Part shown: one piece after another, positions 53,136-62,273 of the stretch
Numbering within the stretch: position 1 is the stretch's first letter
How the letters are laid out: each line of letters starts with the position of its first letter
Source of the DNA: Thiobacillus sp.
Lineage (GTDB): Bacteria > Pseudomonadota > Gammaproteobacteria > Burkholderiales > Thiobacillaceae
Length of the DNA: 64,000 nt
Direction: 5' to 3'
Assembly (NCBI GenBank): GCA_024235835.1
Contig: JACKLQ010000002.1
Coordinates: 1,111,501 to 1,175,500 of the forward strand
Translations under genes and position numbers: made by a program
Notes under the pieces: generated by a model
The model's database searches: none
What the model was told of the DNA's origin: nothing
What the model saw: the letters and a program-made list of their open reading frames with translations, nothing else

Positions 53136-53288
53136 TTACTCCGGAAACAGGAACGGGCCGCGGCGGGGTCCGCGGCGGCGAGTCGGACTGCTCGGGGAAG
53201 GCGGGGCGGTCTTGGGCTGGGCGGTGATGCCGCTGCGCAGCCAGTCGCAGATGGCGCGGTCGGGAGTGCGGTCGGGAAGGGAAAACAT
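53136..53288 (-). CDS. 50-residue peptide coupled to the radical SAM gene (possible precursor)
   Basis: The peptide starts MFSLPDRTPDRAICDWLRSG and has a Pro/Ser/Arg-rich second half (PPSPSSPTRRRGPRRG) ending FLFPE. It has one Cys. The stop codon is 3 bp before the radical SAM start, a spacing that suggests coupling. A RiPP precursor is a reasonable reading, but no family match is known to me and codon use alone does not prove it. Confidence 0.5.
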   Translation of the reverse strand: MFSLPDRTPDRAICDWLRSGITAQPKTAPPSPSSPTRRRGPRRGPFLFPE

Positions 53289-53481
53289 GGCCGGAGAATC
53301 TACATGCTGCTCCCGGCCAGGCCGATACCACCTTGTAGGTACGGCATACATAGCCCTTCCGGTCGAGCTGCCACCCTCCGCTTGAGCTTAGGCAAGGAAT
53401 AAACAAGGGCGTGGAGGGGCAGTACAAAAAACCTCACTCGGCCATTGTTGCCATCTGGGCCAGCGTGTTCTTGCTGGCAGG

Positions 53482-54972
53482 TCATGTAGTGCCTATAGCC
53501 TGATACAAAGCCACACTATCGGCTAAACGCTGGGCTTGAGCGGCGGCCAGGCCAATACGGGTCTGCTGGGCCTGTTGCTGGGCGACGAGTAGTTGTAGGT
53601 AGCTGGCCGCGCCGAACTGGTATTGCCGCTCCATCGAGTGCAGGGAATCCCGCGCGGCGGCGTCGGCGGCGGCTAGCGCGGCCAGCGTCTGGGCGTCGTT
53701 TTCCACGGCGCGCAGCGCATCGGCCACATCGCGTAGCGCCCCCAGCACCACGCCCTGGTAGTTGGCGGCGGCCGCGTCGAAGGCGGCCAGCGCGGCGCGC
53801 TTTTCCGCGGGCAGCCCCGGATTGAATAACGGCTGGGTCAGTTGCCCGAGCAGGCTCCACACCGCCGACCCGCTGCCGAACAGGGCGCCGCTGGTGAGCG
53901 CCTGGCTGCCGAGGCTGGCGCTCAGGTTGATCTGCGGATAAAGCCTGGCCACGGCCACGCCATAGTCGGCGTTGGCCGCGTGCAGCAGGGCCTCGGCGGC
54001 CTGGATGTCGGGGCGTCGGCGCGCCAGCTCGGAAGGCACGACGAGTGGCAGTTCAACCGGCAGGGAGAAGTCCGCCAGGGTGAATGCAGGTATTCCGCCC
54101 GCGCCCGGCGCGCGGCCGGCGAGTACGGCGAGCAGATGCTCGGCCTGCTGCATCTGTTTGCGCAATGCAGGCAACTGCGCCCGCGTCTGCTCTGCTTGGG
54201 TCTGCAACGCCAGCGCCTCGTCCGGCGTCGCCTGGCCGAGGCGCGCACGCTCGCGGGCCAGATGCACCTGTTCCTCCTGGACCTTCAGGATGGCGGCGGT
54301 GGCCTCGATCTGGTCGGCGAGCCTGGCCCGGGTGATGGCGGCCGTGGCGATGTTGCCGGCCAGGGTCAGGCGGGCAGACTCCAACTCAAAGCGGCGGAAG
54401 TCGGAGCGGGCGGCCAGGGCCTCCAGGGCGCGGCGGTTGCCGCCAGCGAGATCAAGGTTGTAATGCACGCCGACGCTGGCGTTGAAGAGGCTGAATTCGC
54501 GCGCATCGCCCGCAAGGCCCTGGGCGCTCGGACTCATGCGCTGGCGCTGGGCGCCGAGCCCCGCATCCACCTGCGGATATTGCGTCGATCCGGCCTGCGC
54601 GGCATGGAGCTCCCGCGCCTGGCGCAGGGCGGCCTGCGCGGCGGCAAGCGAGGGGTTGGCATTGAGCGCCGATTCGATCAGCGCATCGAGCTCCGCGGAT
54701 TTCAGGTTTCGCCACCACTGGGCATCGGCCGCCATGCCATCGACCAGGCGCTGGGCCTCGCCCAGCCGCACAGCGGCGGATTCGGTCTGGGCGGCGACCG
54801 GCGTCGCCGTGTAACCCGCCACCTCCGGCGCGGACGGACGCTTGAAGTCCGGTCCCGCGGCACAGCCGGCGAGCCCCAAGATCAGGGCCCATGTCGCGAC
54901 TGTCCGGAGATGGGGCCGGCCGGTTTCGATGGGATCGGCACCCGGGCCGGGTTTCGTCTCAAGGTTTGCCAT
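53482..54972 (-). CDS. NodT-family outer membrane efflux lipoprotein
   Basis: A 496-residue TolC-like channel with a lipobox (LILGLAGCAAG) near residue 35. Two outer-membrane-efflux domains are recognisable: LDALIESALNANPSLAAAQA and the second repeat RPDIQAAEALLHAANADYGV, with ARLYPQINLSASLGSQ. It would complete the ABC exporter encoded upstream. The longer frame to 55257 runs through the cytochrome remnant, so MANLETK at 54972 is used. Confidence 0.92.
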   Translation of the reverse strand: MANLETKPGPGADPIETGRPHLRTVATWALILGLAGCAAGPDFKRPSAPEVAGYTATPVAAQTESAAVRLGEAQRLVDGMAADAQWWRNLKSAELDALIESALNANPSLAAAQAALRQARELHAAQAGSTQYPQVDAGLGAQRQRMSPSAQGLAGDAREFSLFNASVGVHYNLDLAGGNRRALEALAARSDFRRFELESARLTLAGNIATAAITRARLADQIEATAAILKVQEEQVHLARERARLGQATPDEALALQTQAEQTRAQLPALRKQMQQAEHLLAVLAGRAPGAGGIPAFTLADFSLPVELPLVVPSELARRRPDIQAAEALLHAANADYGVAVARLYPQINLSASLGSQALTSGALFGSGSAVWSLLGQLTQPLFNPGLPAEKRAALAAFDAAAANYQGVVLGALRDVADALRAVENDAQTLAALAAADAAARDSLHSMERQYQFGAASYLQLLVAQQQAQQTRIGLAAAQAQRLADSVALYQAIGTT

Positions 54973-55423
54973 AAAAGTGCTCCATGAACGGCTTGCGGAA
55001 GTTTTGATGACAGGCCAGGCAACTGTTCTGTAGCGCCGCGAAGGAAGCAATGACGGATTGACCGTCACCGCGCTTGGCCGCCTGTTCCAAGGCCCTTGCT
55101 GCTTGGTGGGTCTGTTCGTCGAATCGCTTGAACCGGCCGGCGTCGCTCCCGACGAAGCCGAGAATGCGCATTTTCTCCCCCAAGGGCGGTTGCGGATGCT
55201 CGGCGATGTGCGGCGCGGTATCGGTAACCCGCACCTAATCCTCGCGGGAGATGGCATCGATTACCACCTGCATGTTCTTCCCGAGTTCCCGCATGATCCG
55301 GCGCAGTTCCATCGGCTCAGCCGTGGTATTCCCGTCAGCCCAGGCCTGTGCGCCGATCGTTGCCATGGTCGCGCCAAAGATCGCGGTAGCGACGATATTC
55401 CCGTGTATGAGTTTGTGTTGCAT
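54959..55423 (-). pseudogene. Cytochrome c' family gene interrupted by an amber codon
   Basis: From ATG 55423 a signal peptide (ATAIFGATMATIGAQAWAD) is followed by MELRRIMRELGKNMQVVIDA. A TAG stop at 55235-55237 cuts it; the same frame goes on with RVTDTAPHIAEHPQPPLGEK, DAGRFKRFDEQTHQAARALE and heme site NSCLACHQNFRKPF. The whole is one cytochrome c' / c-556-like protein of about 153 residues. A TGG-to-TAG change at a Trp position is likely. A GTG right after the stop could allow a non-exported fragment. Confidence 0.82.
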
Positions 55424-55480
55424 GAAAACCTCCAGGTCCTGTTTCGGTAAAACGGCTTGTCGCATGGTCAGGCATTGCCC

Positions 55481-56677
55481 TTAGAACTCGACGCTCAGGG
55501 CGACGGAGCCGTAAGCCTGATTCGTGCCTTGCTCCTCAAACTCGCGCGTGCGGTAAACGCGCATCACGGCCAACCTGACGCCATGCCCTGCCAGAATGCC
55601 CTGAGCGCTGACACCCACCGCCACCTGGGCAACCCACGGCTGGCGCGTGACACTGTGGCTGGACCGAAAGAGGTTGCCGTCGAGGGAAAAATCGTAGGCG
55701 ACAGCCTTCGCTTCCACGATCCCGAAGAGGTGAACGCCGGGGCGCGGCCGACTGGCGGCCGGGACGGAATCGCTGGGCTTGCCGTGGATGGAGGCGGCCG
55801 ATGGCGGGCGGTTCTCGGCGCCCGGCCGGATGGGATAGCTTCCGAAATCATTCGGCAGATTCCAGCCGAGGCGACCCTCGATGCCCAACGTGGCCGAGGT
55901 CTCGATGTTGCCGAGCCTGAGCCCCACCGAACGTATCGAATCAGCGGAGAAGCCTGGAATGATTGCCCCGGCCCCACGAAATGCCCTGAATTTGCGGTCC
56001 ATCGCTACCTGAAAGGCAGGCTCGTTTTCCAACTGATGGTCCCAGCCGAGGAACCTGTCGATGTTCCGCGCATCGTGCACCAGGTTCTGGGTTTGCTCCG
56101 CGAGCGACCAAGGGCCGATCACGCCGAGCGTGACCTCGCGCGTGTCGAGCATTTCCTGATTCAACGCGGGTTTGTGTTTTCGCCGGTTCCATGCCAATCC
56201 CATGTAGAGCAGGCCCGCGTAGGGCCGATCGTCGGGGATCAGGTCGGTTCGGGTGTAATCCTCCGGGGTGTACATGGACTGGCCGAATCGGACCACCACG
56301 TTCTGCGTGGCCGCGGCATCCTTCGCATCGGCCCAGAATCCGGGGTTCATGAACTGGATGAGTTGCGCGTGCAGCCGGATCGGCGCCGGGAAGCACTCGG
56401 GCCTCGGCCTGCCCGGGATGTCGTGGGAAATCAGGGTGAACGCCACGCCATTGGTGTAGTTCTGGTCGGTGCCGGTGAATAGGTCGTTTTCCAGCCTCGC
56501 CGTGCCGCCGCGGAATCGGAGTGTTTCGTCCACGGCGCAATCCCCGGCGCCGACCGCGCCTTCGTTGACGGCTTGCGCCAAGGCCGGCGAGGGAAGGAGA
56601 GCACTCATCGCCAGCGCCAGCATCGAAAGGATGGAGAAGCAGGGGAACGGCGTGTGCGGCAGATAATGGCCCTTCAT
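55481..56677 (-). CDS. LpxR-like outer membrane protein (DUF2219)
   Basis: A 398-residue exported beta-barrel protein with signal SMLALAMSALLPSPALAQA. LENDLFTGTDQNYTNGVAFT, DDRPYAGLLYMGLAWNRR and LGVIGPWSLAEQTQNLVHD match the lipid A 3'-O-deacylase (LpxR/DUF2219) family. The C-terminus ends in the beta strand ALSVEF expected for outer membrane insertion. The ATG overlaps the stop of the upstream glycine-rich gene. Confidence 0.85.
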   Translation of the reverse strand: MKGHYLPHTPFPCFSILSMLALAMSALLPSPALAQAVNEGAVGAGDCAVDETLRFRGGTARLENDLFTGTDQNYTNGVAFTLISHDIPGRPRPECFPAPIRLHAQLIQFMNPGFWADAKDAAATQNVVVRFGQSMYTPEDYTRTDLIPDDRPYAGLLYMGLAWNRRKHKPALNQEMLDTREVTLGVIGPWSLAEQTQNLVHDARNIDRFLGWDHQLENEPAFQVAMDRKFRAFRGAGAIIPGFSADSIRSVGLRLGNIETSATLGIEGRLGWNLPNDFGSYPIRPGAENRPPSAASIHGKPSDSVPAASRPRPGVHLFGIVEAKAVAYDFSLDGNLFRSSHSVTRQPWVAQVAVGVSAQGILAGHGVRLAVMRVYRTREFEEQGTNQAYGSVALSVEF

Positions 56678-57483
56678 CGCACATCTTCTGGTGCGGTGCT
56701 GACATTCTGCTGTGCCGGGTTTCTCTCTGCCTCGGGCTTGCGCCGGGCATAGACGAGGCGATAGGAAACCGGCGGCCCTTCCGAAATCTGCGCCACGGAG
56801 GAGATGACGAGTTGTCCATTCCCGCCATCGATCTGGTAGTTCTGGGTCATTTTCTTCCCCAGCATCGTCGTCTCGACCACCAGCGCCTCGCCTTCCCAGC
56901 CCGCGACGGACACGCGCTGCTGCAGCCCGCCGCTGGCGGAGACGCTGGCACCGCGAAAATCGGTGAAGAGGCGCTGGTGCTGATCGTTTTCGTCCGCGAT
57001 CAGCAGCGTGGGGTCCTGATGGGTGATGTGGAGTTCTTGCGCAGGAGCCAGCAGCGCGGACAGTTCTCCGGAGGACAAGCCGCCGCTTCCACCCATGCCG
57101 CCCCCGCGGCCCCGGCCGCCGTCGCCCATGCCGCCGCCTCGCCCCATGCCGCCACCCCGGCCCTTCCCGGCCGGGCCGCCCATGGCCTGTCTCGACGCCT
57201 GCATGGCCTCCTTGGCCTTTTCCCGCGGGTCGTCGCTGGCCTTGGCGTTGAGGACCCAGTCGCCGGAGAAATCCGGCCTGGGCGGCGATGCAGGCGCACG
57301 CCGATCTCCAAGACACTGATACAGCGCCCAGTGCGCCGCACCAGCCGACTCGCTTGGCGATTCCGCGTCACAGATCGCCTGAGTCGCGGATGCGTCCCCA
57401 TCCCCCTGTGCCGCCCCCGTGGCGCCGGCCGCCAATGCCAAACCGAGCCACAGCACGGTGGCGAAATGCTTCTTCAGGTTCAT
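56674..57483 (-). CDS. Exported protein with a glycine-rich central stretch
   Basis: A 269-residue protein with signal HFATVLWLGLALAAGATGAA. FSGDWVLNAKASDDPREKAK starts a lipocalin-like domain. Between residues about 100 and 132 it has GGGMGRGGGMG-type repeats rich in Gly, Met and Arg. The C-terminal half (LHITHQDPTLLIADEND, QNYQIDGGNGQLVISS) looks beta-rich. I know no precise function. It overlaps the genes on both sides by 4 bp. Confidence 0.72.
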   Translation of the reverse strand: MNLKKHFATVLWLGLALAAGATGAAQGDGDASATQAICDAESPSESAGAAHWALYQCLGDRRAPASPPRPDFSGDWVLNAKASDDPREKAKEAMQASRQAMGGPAGKGRGGGMGRGGGMGDGGRGRGGGMGGSGGLSSGELSALLAPAQELHITHQDPTLLIADENDQHQRLFTDFRGASVSASGGLQQRVSVAGWEGEALVVETTMLGKKMTQNYQIDGGNGQLVISSVAQISEGPPVSYRLVYARRKPEAERNPAQQNVSTAPEDVR

Positions 57484-57899
57484 TTCATATCTCCCGCCGT
57501 TATGGCGGGCTTTCCGCGCGGCAGAGCACGCCAGGAAATGGCTGCGATCGCCCCCCACACCAGCGTTCGGAAGCTCATCGCGATGACCGTGCGCATTTCA
57601 TAGGTCCCGCCGGCATGGACGTGCGCGCCAAATGCCGCAAAGGCAAACGCAGTCGCTGCGGCGATGACGACGGCCAGCCACACTGCCCAGCGATGCCGCA
57701 GCCACAGTCCAGCACCAGCGATGACGTAGGCGAAGCCGGCCAGGAAGTTGAACCAGAGCACAAACGGCACGTAGTTCCCGGCAGAGGCTTGAGCCGCTTC
57801 GCCACCGAACAGGATCGCGCCGCCTTCCTTGATCGTCAGCAAGCCGAAGCCGACAGCGACCAGGGACATTGCCCAGATACGGAATCCGTTTCTTTGCAT
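57480..57899 (-). CDS. Small four-helix membrane protein
   Basis: A 139-residue protein with about four membrane helices (IWAMSLVAVGFGLLTI, YVPFVLWFNFLAGFAYVIAG, WAVWLAVVIAAATAFAFAAF, TLVWGAIAAISW). I do not recognise the family; it resembles DoxX-type proteins only loosely. The ATG at 57899 is chosen since the upstream frame runs into the TetR-like gene. It is coupled to the glycine-rich protein gene. Confidence 0.72.
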   Translation of the reverse strand: MQRNGFRIWAMSLVAVGFGLLTIKEGGAILFGGEAAQASAGNYVPFVLWFNFLAGFAYVIAGAGLWLRHRWAVWLAVVIAAATAFAFAAFGAHVHAGGTYEMRTVIAMSFRTLVWGAIAAISWRALPRGKPAITAGDMK

Positions 57900-57946
57900 G
57901 GATATCCTCACGTTTTTCCCATCCCCCGGAAATTTCCCGCCTGCCT

Positions 57947-58537
57947 TCATTTCGAAGGAACAGCCAATGCGGCCCGGTACAGGGCGAAAGCCTCGGCAGC
58001 CTTCCGCAGGAACGATTCCCCCCACCTCGGGGCGGCAGGGGTTTCGAGCACCAGTTTCTGGATGATGCCGACAAGGGAAATTGCCGCGGCATCCGGTTTG
58101 ATGTCAGCTCTGACCAGGCCCTGCTGTTTGGCGCGCGCGATGATTTGCGCCAGGCGGGTGGCGTAGTAAGCGATGAGCATCCGCACGTGCCGCTGAAGGC
58201 CGGGATCGTCGTCGTGAGCCAACCACGACAGCAGGCGCCTGGGGACGTCGGGGTGCCTGGCGATGAACGTGATCTGCCGTTGGAACACGCTCTCCAGTTC
58301 CCGCAGCGGATCATCCTTCCACCCGCGCTTGACTGAGCGCAAGAGCCGGCCTCTCACCCTGGCAATGAACCTTTTCCGGCCACCGTGGCTGTCCGTCTGC
58401 GGCGGCGACCATCCATCCTTGGCCTCGGCGACAGCCCCGTGCAGGCTTTCCATGTCCGCGAACAGGTAGTAGCGCGTGGTTTCCCACCATCGCTCGAGGT
58501 GCTCCTGATCGAACCGATTCATGCTGTCGCTCGTCAT
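57947..58537 (-). CDS. TetR-like C-terminal domain protein without a visible helix-turn-helix
   Basis: About 196 residues. The C-terminal half aligns well by eye with a TetR ligand-binding domain: FIARHPDVPRRLLSWLAHDD and YYATRLAQIIARAKQQGLVR, ADIKPDAAAISLVGIIQKLV. This is close to the TetR at 61635-62255 (EFVTEHPGVPRMLFGELQRA). The N-terminal third (MNRFDQEHLERWWETTRYYL) shows no helix-turn-helix. It may be a decayed or non-DNA-binding regulator. The frame extends to 58597 with no improvement. Confidence 0.68.
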   Translation of the reverse strand: MTSDSMNRFDQEHLERWWETTRYYLFADMESLHGAVAEAKDGWSPPQTDSHGGRKRFIARVRGRLLRSVKRGWKDDPLRELESVFQRQITFIARHPDVPRRLLSWLAHDDDPGLQRHVRMLIAYYATRLAQIIARAKQQGLVRADIKPDAAAISLVGIIQKLVLETPAAPRWGESFLRKAAEAFALYRAALAVPSK

Positions 58538-58562
58538 GGTGACCGCTCCTTTACTTTCATGG

Positions 58563-59273
58563 TCAATCAAATCCTCGTCCTTCACCGGCTTCCTCATGGG
58601 TCACGCCATCGCGGATGTGATAGATGCGCTTGAAGGTGGGGATGATCTTCTCGTCGTGGGTGACGACGATGATGGCGGTTTCATACTTCTTCGCCATGTC
58701 GTTGAGGATGCGGATGACCGCCATGGCGCGTTGTGAATCCAGGGGCGCCGTGGGCTCGTCGGCCAGGATCACCGGCGGGCGGTTGACCAGGCCCCGGGCG
58801 ATGGCCACGCGCTGTTGCTCGCCGCCGGAGAGCTGTGAGGGCATGGCCTGGGCGCGTTGCTGCACGTCGAGTGCCGTGAGCAGGTCCAGCGCCCGCCTGC
58901 GCGCCTCGGTGTTGGATACGCCGGCCAGCATGGGCGGCAGCGCCACGTTGTCAGTGACGTCGAGGAAGGGGATGAGGTACGGCGCCTGGAACACGAAACC
59001 GATCCTGTCCCGGCGCAGGGCGCGCAGATCGGGCACCTTCCAGCCCTCGTCGTAGATCACCTCGTCGCCCAGTGTCATGCGCCCGGCGGTGGGGTCGATC
59101 ACCGCGCCCAGGGATTTCAGCAGGGTGCTCTTGCCCGAGCCGGACGGCCCGATCAGCCCCACCACCTCGCCCGGCCCCACGTGCATGTCCACGCCCTTGA
59201 GTGCATCGACCGCCGTGTCGCCGCTGCCGTAGCGCTTCCTCAGCCCTTCGATGCGTATGCCCTTGGTCGTCAT
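58563..59273 (-). CDS. ABC transporter ATPase (MacB/LolD type)
   Basis: A 236-residue ATPase with Walker A GLIGPSGSGKSTLLKSL, Q-loop FVFQAPYL, signature LSGGEQQRVAIARGL, Walker B VILADEPTAPLD and the switch His (VVTHDEKI). It works with the permease encoded 2 bp upstream and the adaptor and outer membrane channel in the same operon. The exported substrate is unknown. Confidence 0.95.
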   Translation of the reverse strand: MTTKGIRIEGLRKRYGSGDTAVDALKGVDMHVGPGEVVGLIGPSGSGKSTLLKSLGAVIDPTAGRMTLGDEVIYDEGWKVPDLRALRRDRIGFVFQAPYLIPFLDVTDNVALPPMLAGVSNTEARRRALDLLTALDVQQRAQAMPSQLSGGEQQRVAIARGLVNRPPVILADEPTAPLDSQRAMAVIRILNDMAKKYETAIIVVTHDEKIIPTFKRIYHIRDGVTHEEAGEGRGFD

Positions 59274-59275
59274 GT

Positions 59276-60490
59276 TCAGCCTCCGATCGCTTCCGCCGGA
59301 TCGACCTTGAGCGCCATGCGGATGGCGACGATGCTGGCCAGGGCGCAGATCGCCATGACGGCGAAGAAGCCGACGATGGAATCCTGGGGCATCAGCAGCA
59401 CGTATTTGGGGAACAGGGGGGCGGCGAAGGTAGCGGTGATCTTGCCCACCGCGAAACCGATCACGCCGAGCGCGAGGGCCTGCTGCATGATCATGGCGGC
59501 GATGGTGCGGTTGCGCGTGCCGATGAGTTTCAGCACCGCGATCTCGCGAATCTTGTCCATGGTCAGGGTGTAGATGATGAAGGCGACGATGGCCGCGCTG
59601 ACGACGGCCAGGATGACCAGGAACATGCCAATCTGCTTGGCCGAGGTAGCGATCAGCTTGCCGACCAGGATGCCCTCCATTTGCGCGCGGGTGTACACCG
59701 TCAGCCGCTTCCAGCGGTGGATGCTGCGGGCCGTCTCATCGGGGTCGGCGCCCGGTTCGAGGCGCACCAGGATGGCGTTGACGAAGTTGTTGCTGGACTG
59801 GGATGCGATCACGGCGTCCAGCACACCCGGCGCGCCGGGCCGGTTGAACGCCGGATTTTCGCCGGTGCGGCGGCGGCTCTGCCAGATGGCGTCGTTGTCC
59901 TTGAGGAACTGGGCCTCCTGGGCGTCCTTGAGGGGGACGAACACCATGGGATCGCCGCTGGAGGAGACCATCCGGCGGGTGAGCCCGACCACGGTGTACT
60001 GGTTGCGGCGGATTTTTATCGTATCGCCGAGCCTGAAACCGGTGGCCACGTCGGCGACCGCCTCGTAGTGCCCCCGGGTGATCTGGCGCCCCGCCACCAG
60101 GTAGGGCGGCGTGCCGGGCGTGCCCGCCGGCGCGCCGGCCGCGACACCCACCACCATGGCGCGCACATCGCGCGCATCGCGTTCACCCTGCCTCACCTGC
60201 ATGGTCAGATAGGTGACGTTGGCGGCCCGGTCCACGCCGGGCATGGCCAGGATGGCGCGATACAGGTCGTCGTTGAGGCTGGAGGATTCGGCGTAGGGGC
60301 CCAGGGTGTCCTGCTGCACCACCCAGAGATCGGCGCCGCTGTTGTCCAGAAGCGCCTTGCCGTCGTCCACCATGCCCCGGTAGACACCGGCCATCACCAG
60401 CGTCACGCCGATGAGCAGGCCCAGCCCCACGCCGGTGAAGACGAACTTGCCCCAGGCGTGGAGGATGTCGCGGCCGGCCAGGCTGATCAC
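59276..60490 (-). CDS. ABC transporter permease (DevC/MacB-FtsX type)
   Basis: A 404-residue permease with one N-terminal helix (FVFTGVGLGLLIGVTLVMAG), a large periplasmic MacB-like domain (residues 45-270) and three C-terminal helices (IGMFLVILAVVSAAIVAFII, AMIMQQALALGVIGFAVGKI, IVGFFAVMAICALASIVAIR). This is the DevC/MacB layout. It overlaps the adaptor gene by 4 bp. Confidence 0.92.
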   Translation of the reverse strand: MISLAGRDILHAWGKFVFTGVGLGLLIGVTLVMAGVYRGMVDDGKALLDNSGADLWVVQQDTLGPYAESSSLNDDLYRAILAMPGVDRAANVTYLTMQVRQGERDARDVRAMVVGVAAGAPAGTPGTPPYLVAGRQITRGHYEAVADVATGFRLGDTIKIRRNQYTVVGLTRRMVSSSGDPMVFVPLKDAQEAQFLKDNDAIWQSRRRTGENPAFNRPGAPGVLDAVIASQSSNNFVNAILVRLEPGADPDETARSIHRWKRLTVYTRAQMEGILVGKLIATSAKQIGMFLVILAVVSAAIVAFIIYTLTMDKIREIAVLKLIGTRNRTIAAMIMQQALALGVIGFAVGKITATFAAPLFPKYVLLMPQDSIVGFFAVMAICALASIVAIRMALKVDPAEAIGG

Positions 60491-61638
60491 TTGCGGGCTC
60501 CGGGGATGCTTTCCACCACACGGATGCGGCTCTTCGGGCCGAGGGCCTTTTCGCTGTAGACCACGATGCGTTCGCCGGCCTTAAGGCCTTCGGCCACCTG
60601 CACCCGGCCGTCCAGGTCAGAACGCCCCAGCCTGACGGGAGCGAACTCCAGCCCACCATCCTTGATCCGCCATACGCCCGGCCGATCGCCTTGGCGTTGC
60701 ACGGCAGCATTGGGGATCGCGGGCATCGCGGCCAATGCGGGCAGATCGACGGTCACCTCGGCCAGCTCGCCGATGGGTGGCAGGGGCGCGGGCACTTTGT
60801 CGAAAACCACCTTGGCCAGGATTTCCTCCGTGATGGCATCCGCCATGGGCTCCAGGCGCAGCACCCGGCCGTTCAGGGCCGCGCCGTTGCTGGAACGCAG
60901 CGTGACGCGCGCGGACAGGTCGGCCGCCAGCCCCGCCGCGCTGATCTGGTCGAAGCGCACGTTGATCCACAGGCTGTGGGGGTCGATCAACTCCACCACG
61001 GCCTGGCCCGCCACCAAAGTCGTGCCCGGGTCGGCATCGCGCACCGTGACGATGCCGGCCATGGGCGCCACCAGATTCAGGTTGCCGCGCTGGGCGCGCA
61101 GGGCCTGAAGGTCGGAGCGGGCCCGGGTCAGGTCTTCGCGCGCCGCCGCCAGTACCGACTCGGCGATCTGCAACTCCTGCCGCTTGCCCAGCAGGATTTC
61201 CTCGCTAGTGGAGCGGACGGTGAACAACTGCTCGTAGCGCGATGCCTGGGTTTTAGCGAAGCTGAGCCTGGCCGTCGCCTCGCCGATGGTCGCCTCGATC
61301 CGTTTGATGGCGGCTTCCTGGGAGCGCATCCGGTCATCGAGATCAATCGGATCCATCTCGCCCAGCACCTGTCCTGCCTCGACCCGGTCGCCGACATGAA
61401 CATCCAGCCGTTTGAGGCGCCCGGCAAGGGTGGGCCCGATCTTGTAAGTGTAGCGCGCCTCGACCGTACCGATGCCGAACAGGGCGGGGGTGATCGCGCG
61501 CGACTCCACCTCGACCTCGGTCACCGCCACGGGGGCCAGGGGCCCGGAGCGCAGCGCGACATAGATCAGAAGCGCCAGGAGCGGAACGATCACCGCGACG
61601 AGCGCCAGGGTTCGGCGTTGCATAGGCTGTATCTTCAT
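60487..61638 (-). CDS. HlyD-family periplasmic adaptor
   Basis: A 383-residue membrane-fusion protein with an N-terminal anchor (LALVAVIVPLLALLIYVALR), lipoyl-type barrel-sandwich hybrid (TYKIGPTLAGRLKRLDVHVG, RVEAGQVLGEMDPIDL), a long coiled coil (about residues 105-185) and a beta barrel (VAPMAGIVTVRDADPGTTLV). It links the ABC permease to the outer membrane channel. It overlaps the TetR and permease genes by 4 bp each. Confidence 0.93.
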   Translation of the reverse strand: MKIQPMQRRTLALVAVIVPLLALLIYVALRSGPLAPVAVTEVEVESRAITPALFGIGTVEARYTYKIGPTLAGRLKRLDVHVGDRVEAGQVLGEMDPIDLDDRMRSQEAAIKRIEATIGEATARLSFAKTQASRYEQLFTVRSTSEEILLGKRQELQIAESVLAAAREDLTRARSDLQALRAQRGNLNLVAPMAGIVTVRDADPGTTLVAGQAVVELIDPHSLWINVRFDQISAAGLAADLSARVTLRSSNGAALNGRVLRLEPMADAITEEILAKVVFDKVPAPLPPIGELAEVTVDLPALAAMPAIPNAAVQRQGDRPGVWRIKDGGLEFAPVRLGRSDLDGRVQVAEGLKAGERIVVYSEKALGPKSRIRVVESIPGARK

Positions 61639-62255
61639 TTCCCGCTCCCAATGCCATGTTCAATCCCACGCCGATAGATCGCGAAAAGCGCTGGCGCATC
61701 ACGGCGTATGCGCTGGACGTCATCGGCCAGCAGCGATTGCATGACCAGGCCCTGGACCATGCCGATCAGGAGAGTGGCGGCGGCTTCGGTATCCAGTGTG
61801 GCCGACAGTTCCCCCGCCGCCTTGCCTTGCTCGAGCAGCGCTTGCAGACGCTCGCCATAGCGTCGGATGAGGGTCTGGGCCATGCGTTTGGGTGCCGTTT
61901 GCTGGGCGCGTTGCAGTTCGCCGAACAGCATGCGCGGGACACCCGGGTGCTCCGTGACGAACTCGACGTTCGCCATGAACATGGCCTCGATGGCCGCGAG
62001 CGGCGAAGAGGCAGCGCGCGCAGCCATTTCCATGCGCGCGAGCAGGCGTTCGGCCACCCACTCCATGACTGCCTGCAAGATGGCCTCCTTGGTGGGAAAG
62101 TGCTTGAACAGCGCCCCCTGGGTGACACCCATGTGTTTGGCGATGGCTGCGGTCGTGATCTCGCTCGGATTCTGCTGTGCCGCAAGTTCCACCACGGCTT
62201 CAACCGTGACGGCGCGACGTTCTTCGGCGGGGAGGTGCTTTGGGTGGGTGACCAT
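61635..62255 (-). CDS. TetR/AcrR-family regulator of the efflux operon
   Basis: About 206 residues. The helix-turn-helix is EITTAAIAKHMGVTQGALFK then HFPTKEAIL. A C-terminal ligand domain follows (TEHPGVPRMLFGELQRAQQT, TEAAATLLIGMVQGLVMQSL). I chose MVTHPKHLP at 62255; the upstream frame passes through the operator. It opens the efflux operon, and a 14-bp palindrome lies 19 bp before its start. Confidence 0.93.
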   Translation of the reverse strand: MVTHPKHLPAEERRAVTVEAVVELAAQQNPSEITTAAIAKHMGVTQGALFKHFPTKEAILQAVMEWVAERLLARMEMAARAASSPLAAIEAMFMANVEFVTEHPGVPRMLFGELQRAQQTAPKRMAQTLIRRYGERLQALLEQGKAAGELSATLDTEAAATLLIGMVQGLVMQSLLADDVQRIRRDAPALFAIYRRGIEHGIGSGK

Positions 62256-62273
62256 GACAAGGGAACAAAGAAA

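Noticed and set aside
53289..53481. Promoter of the radical SAM operon
   Set aside because: I looked for -24/-12 and -35/-10 patterns on the minus strand and found none that stand out.
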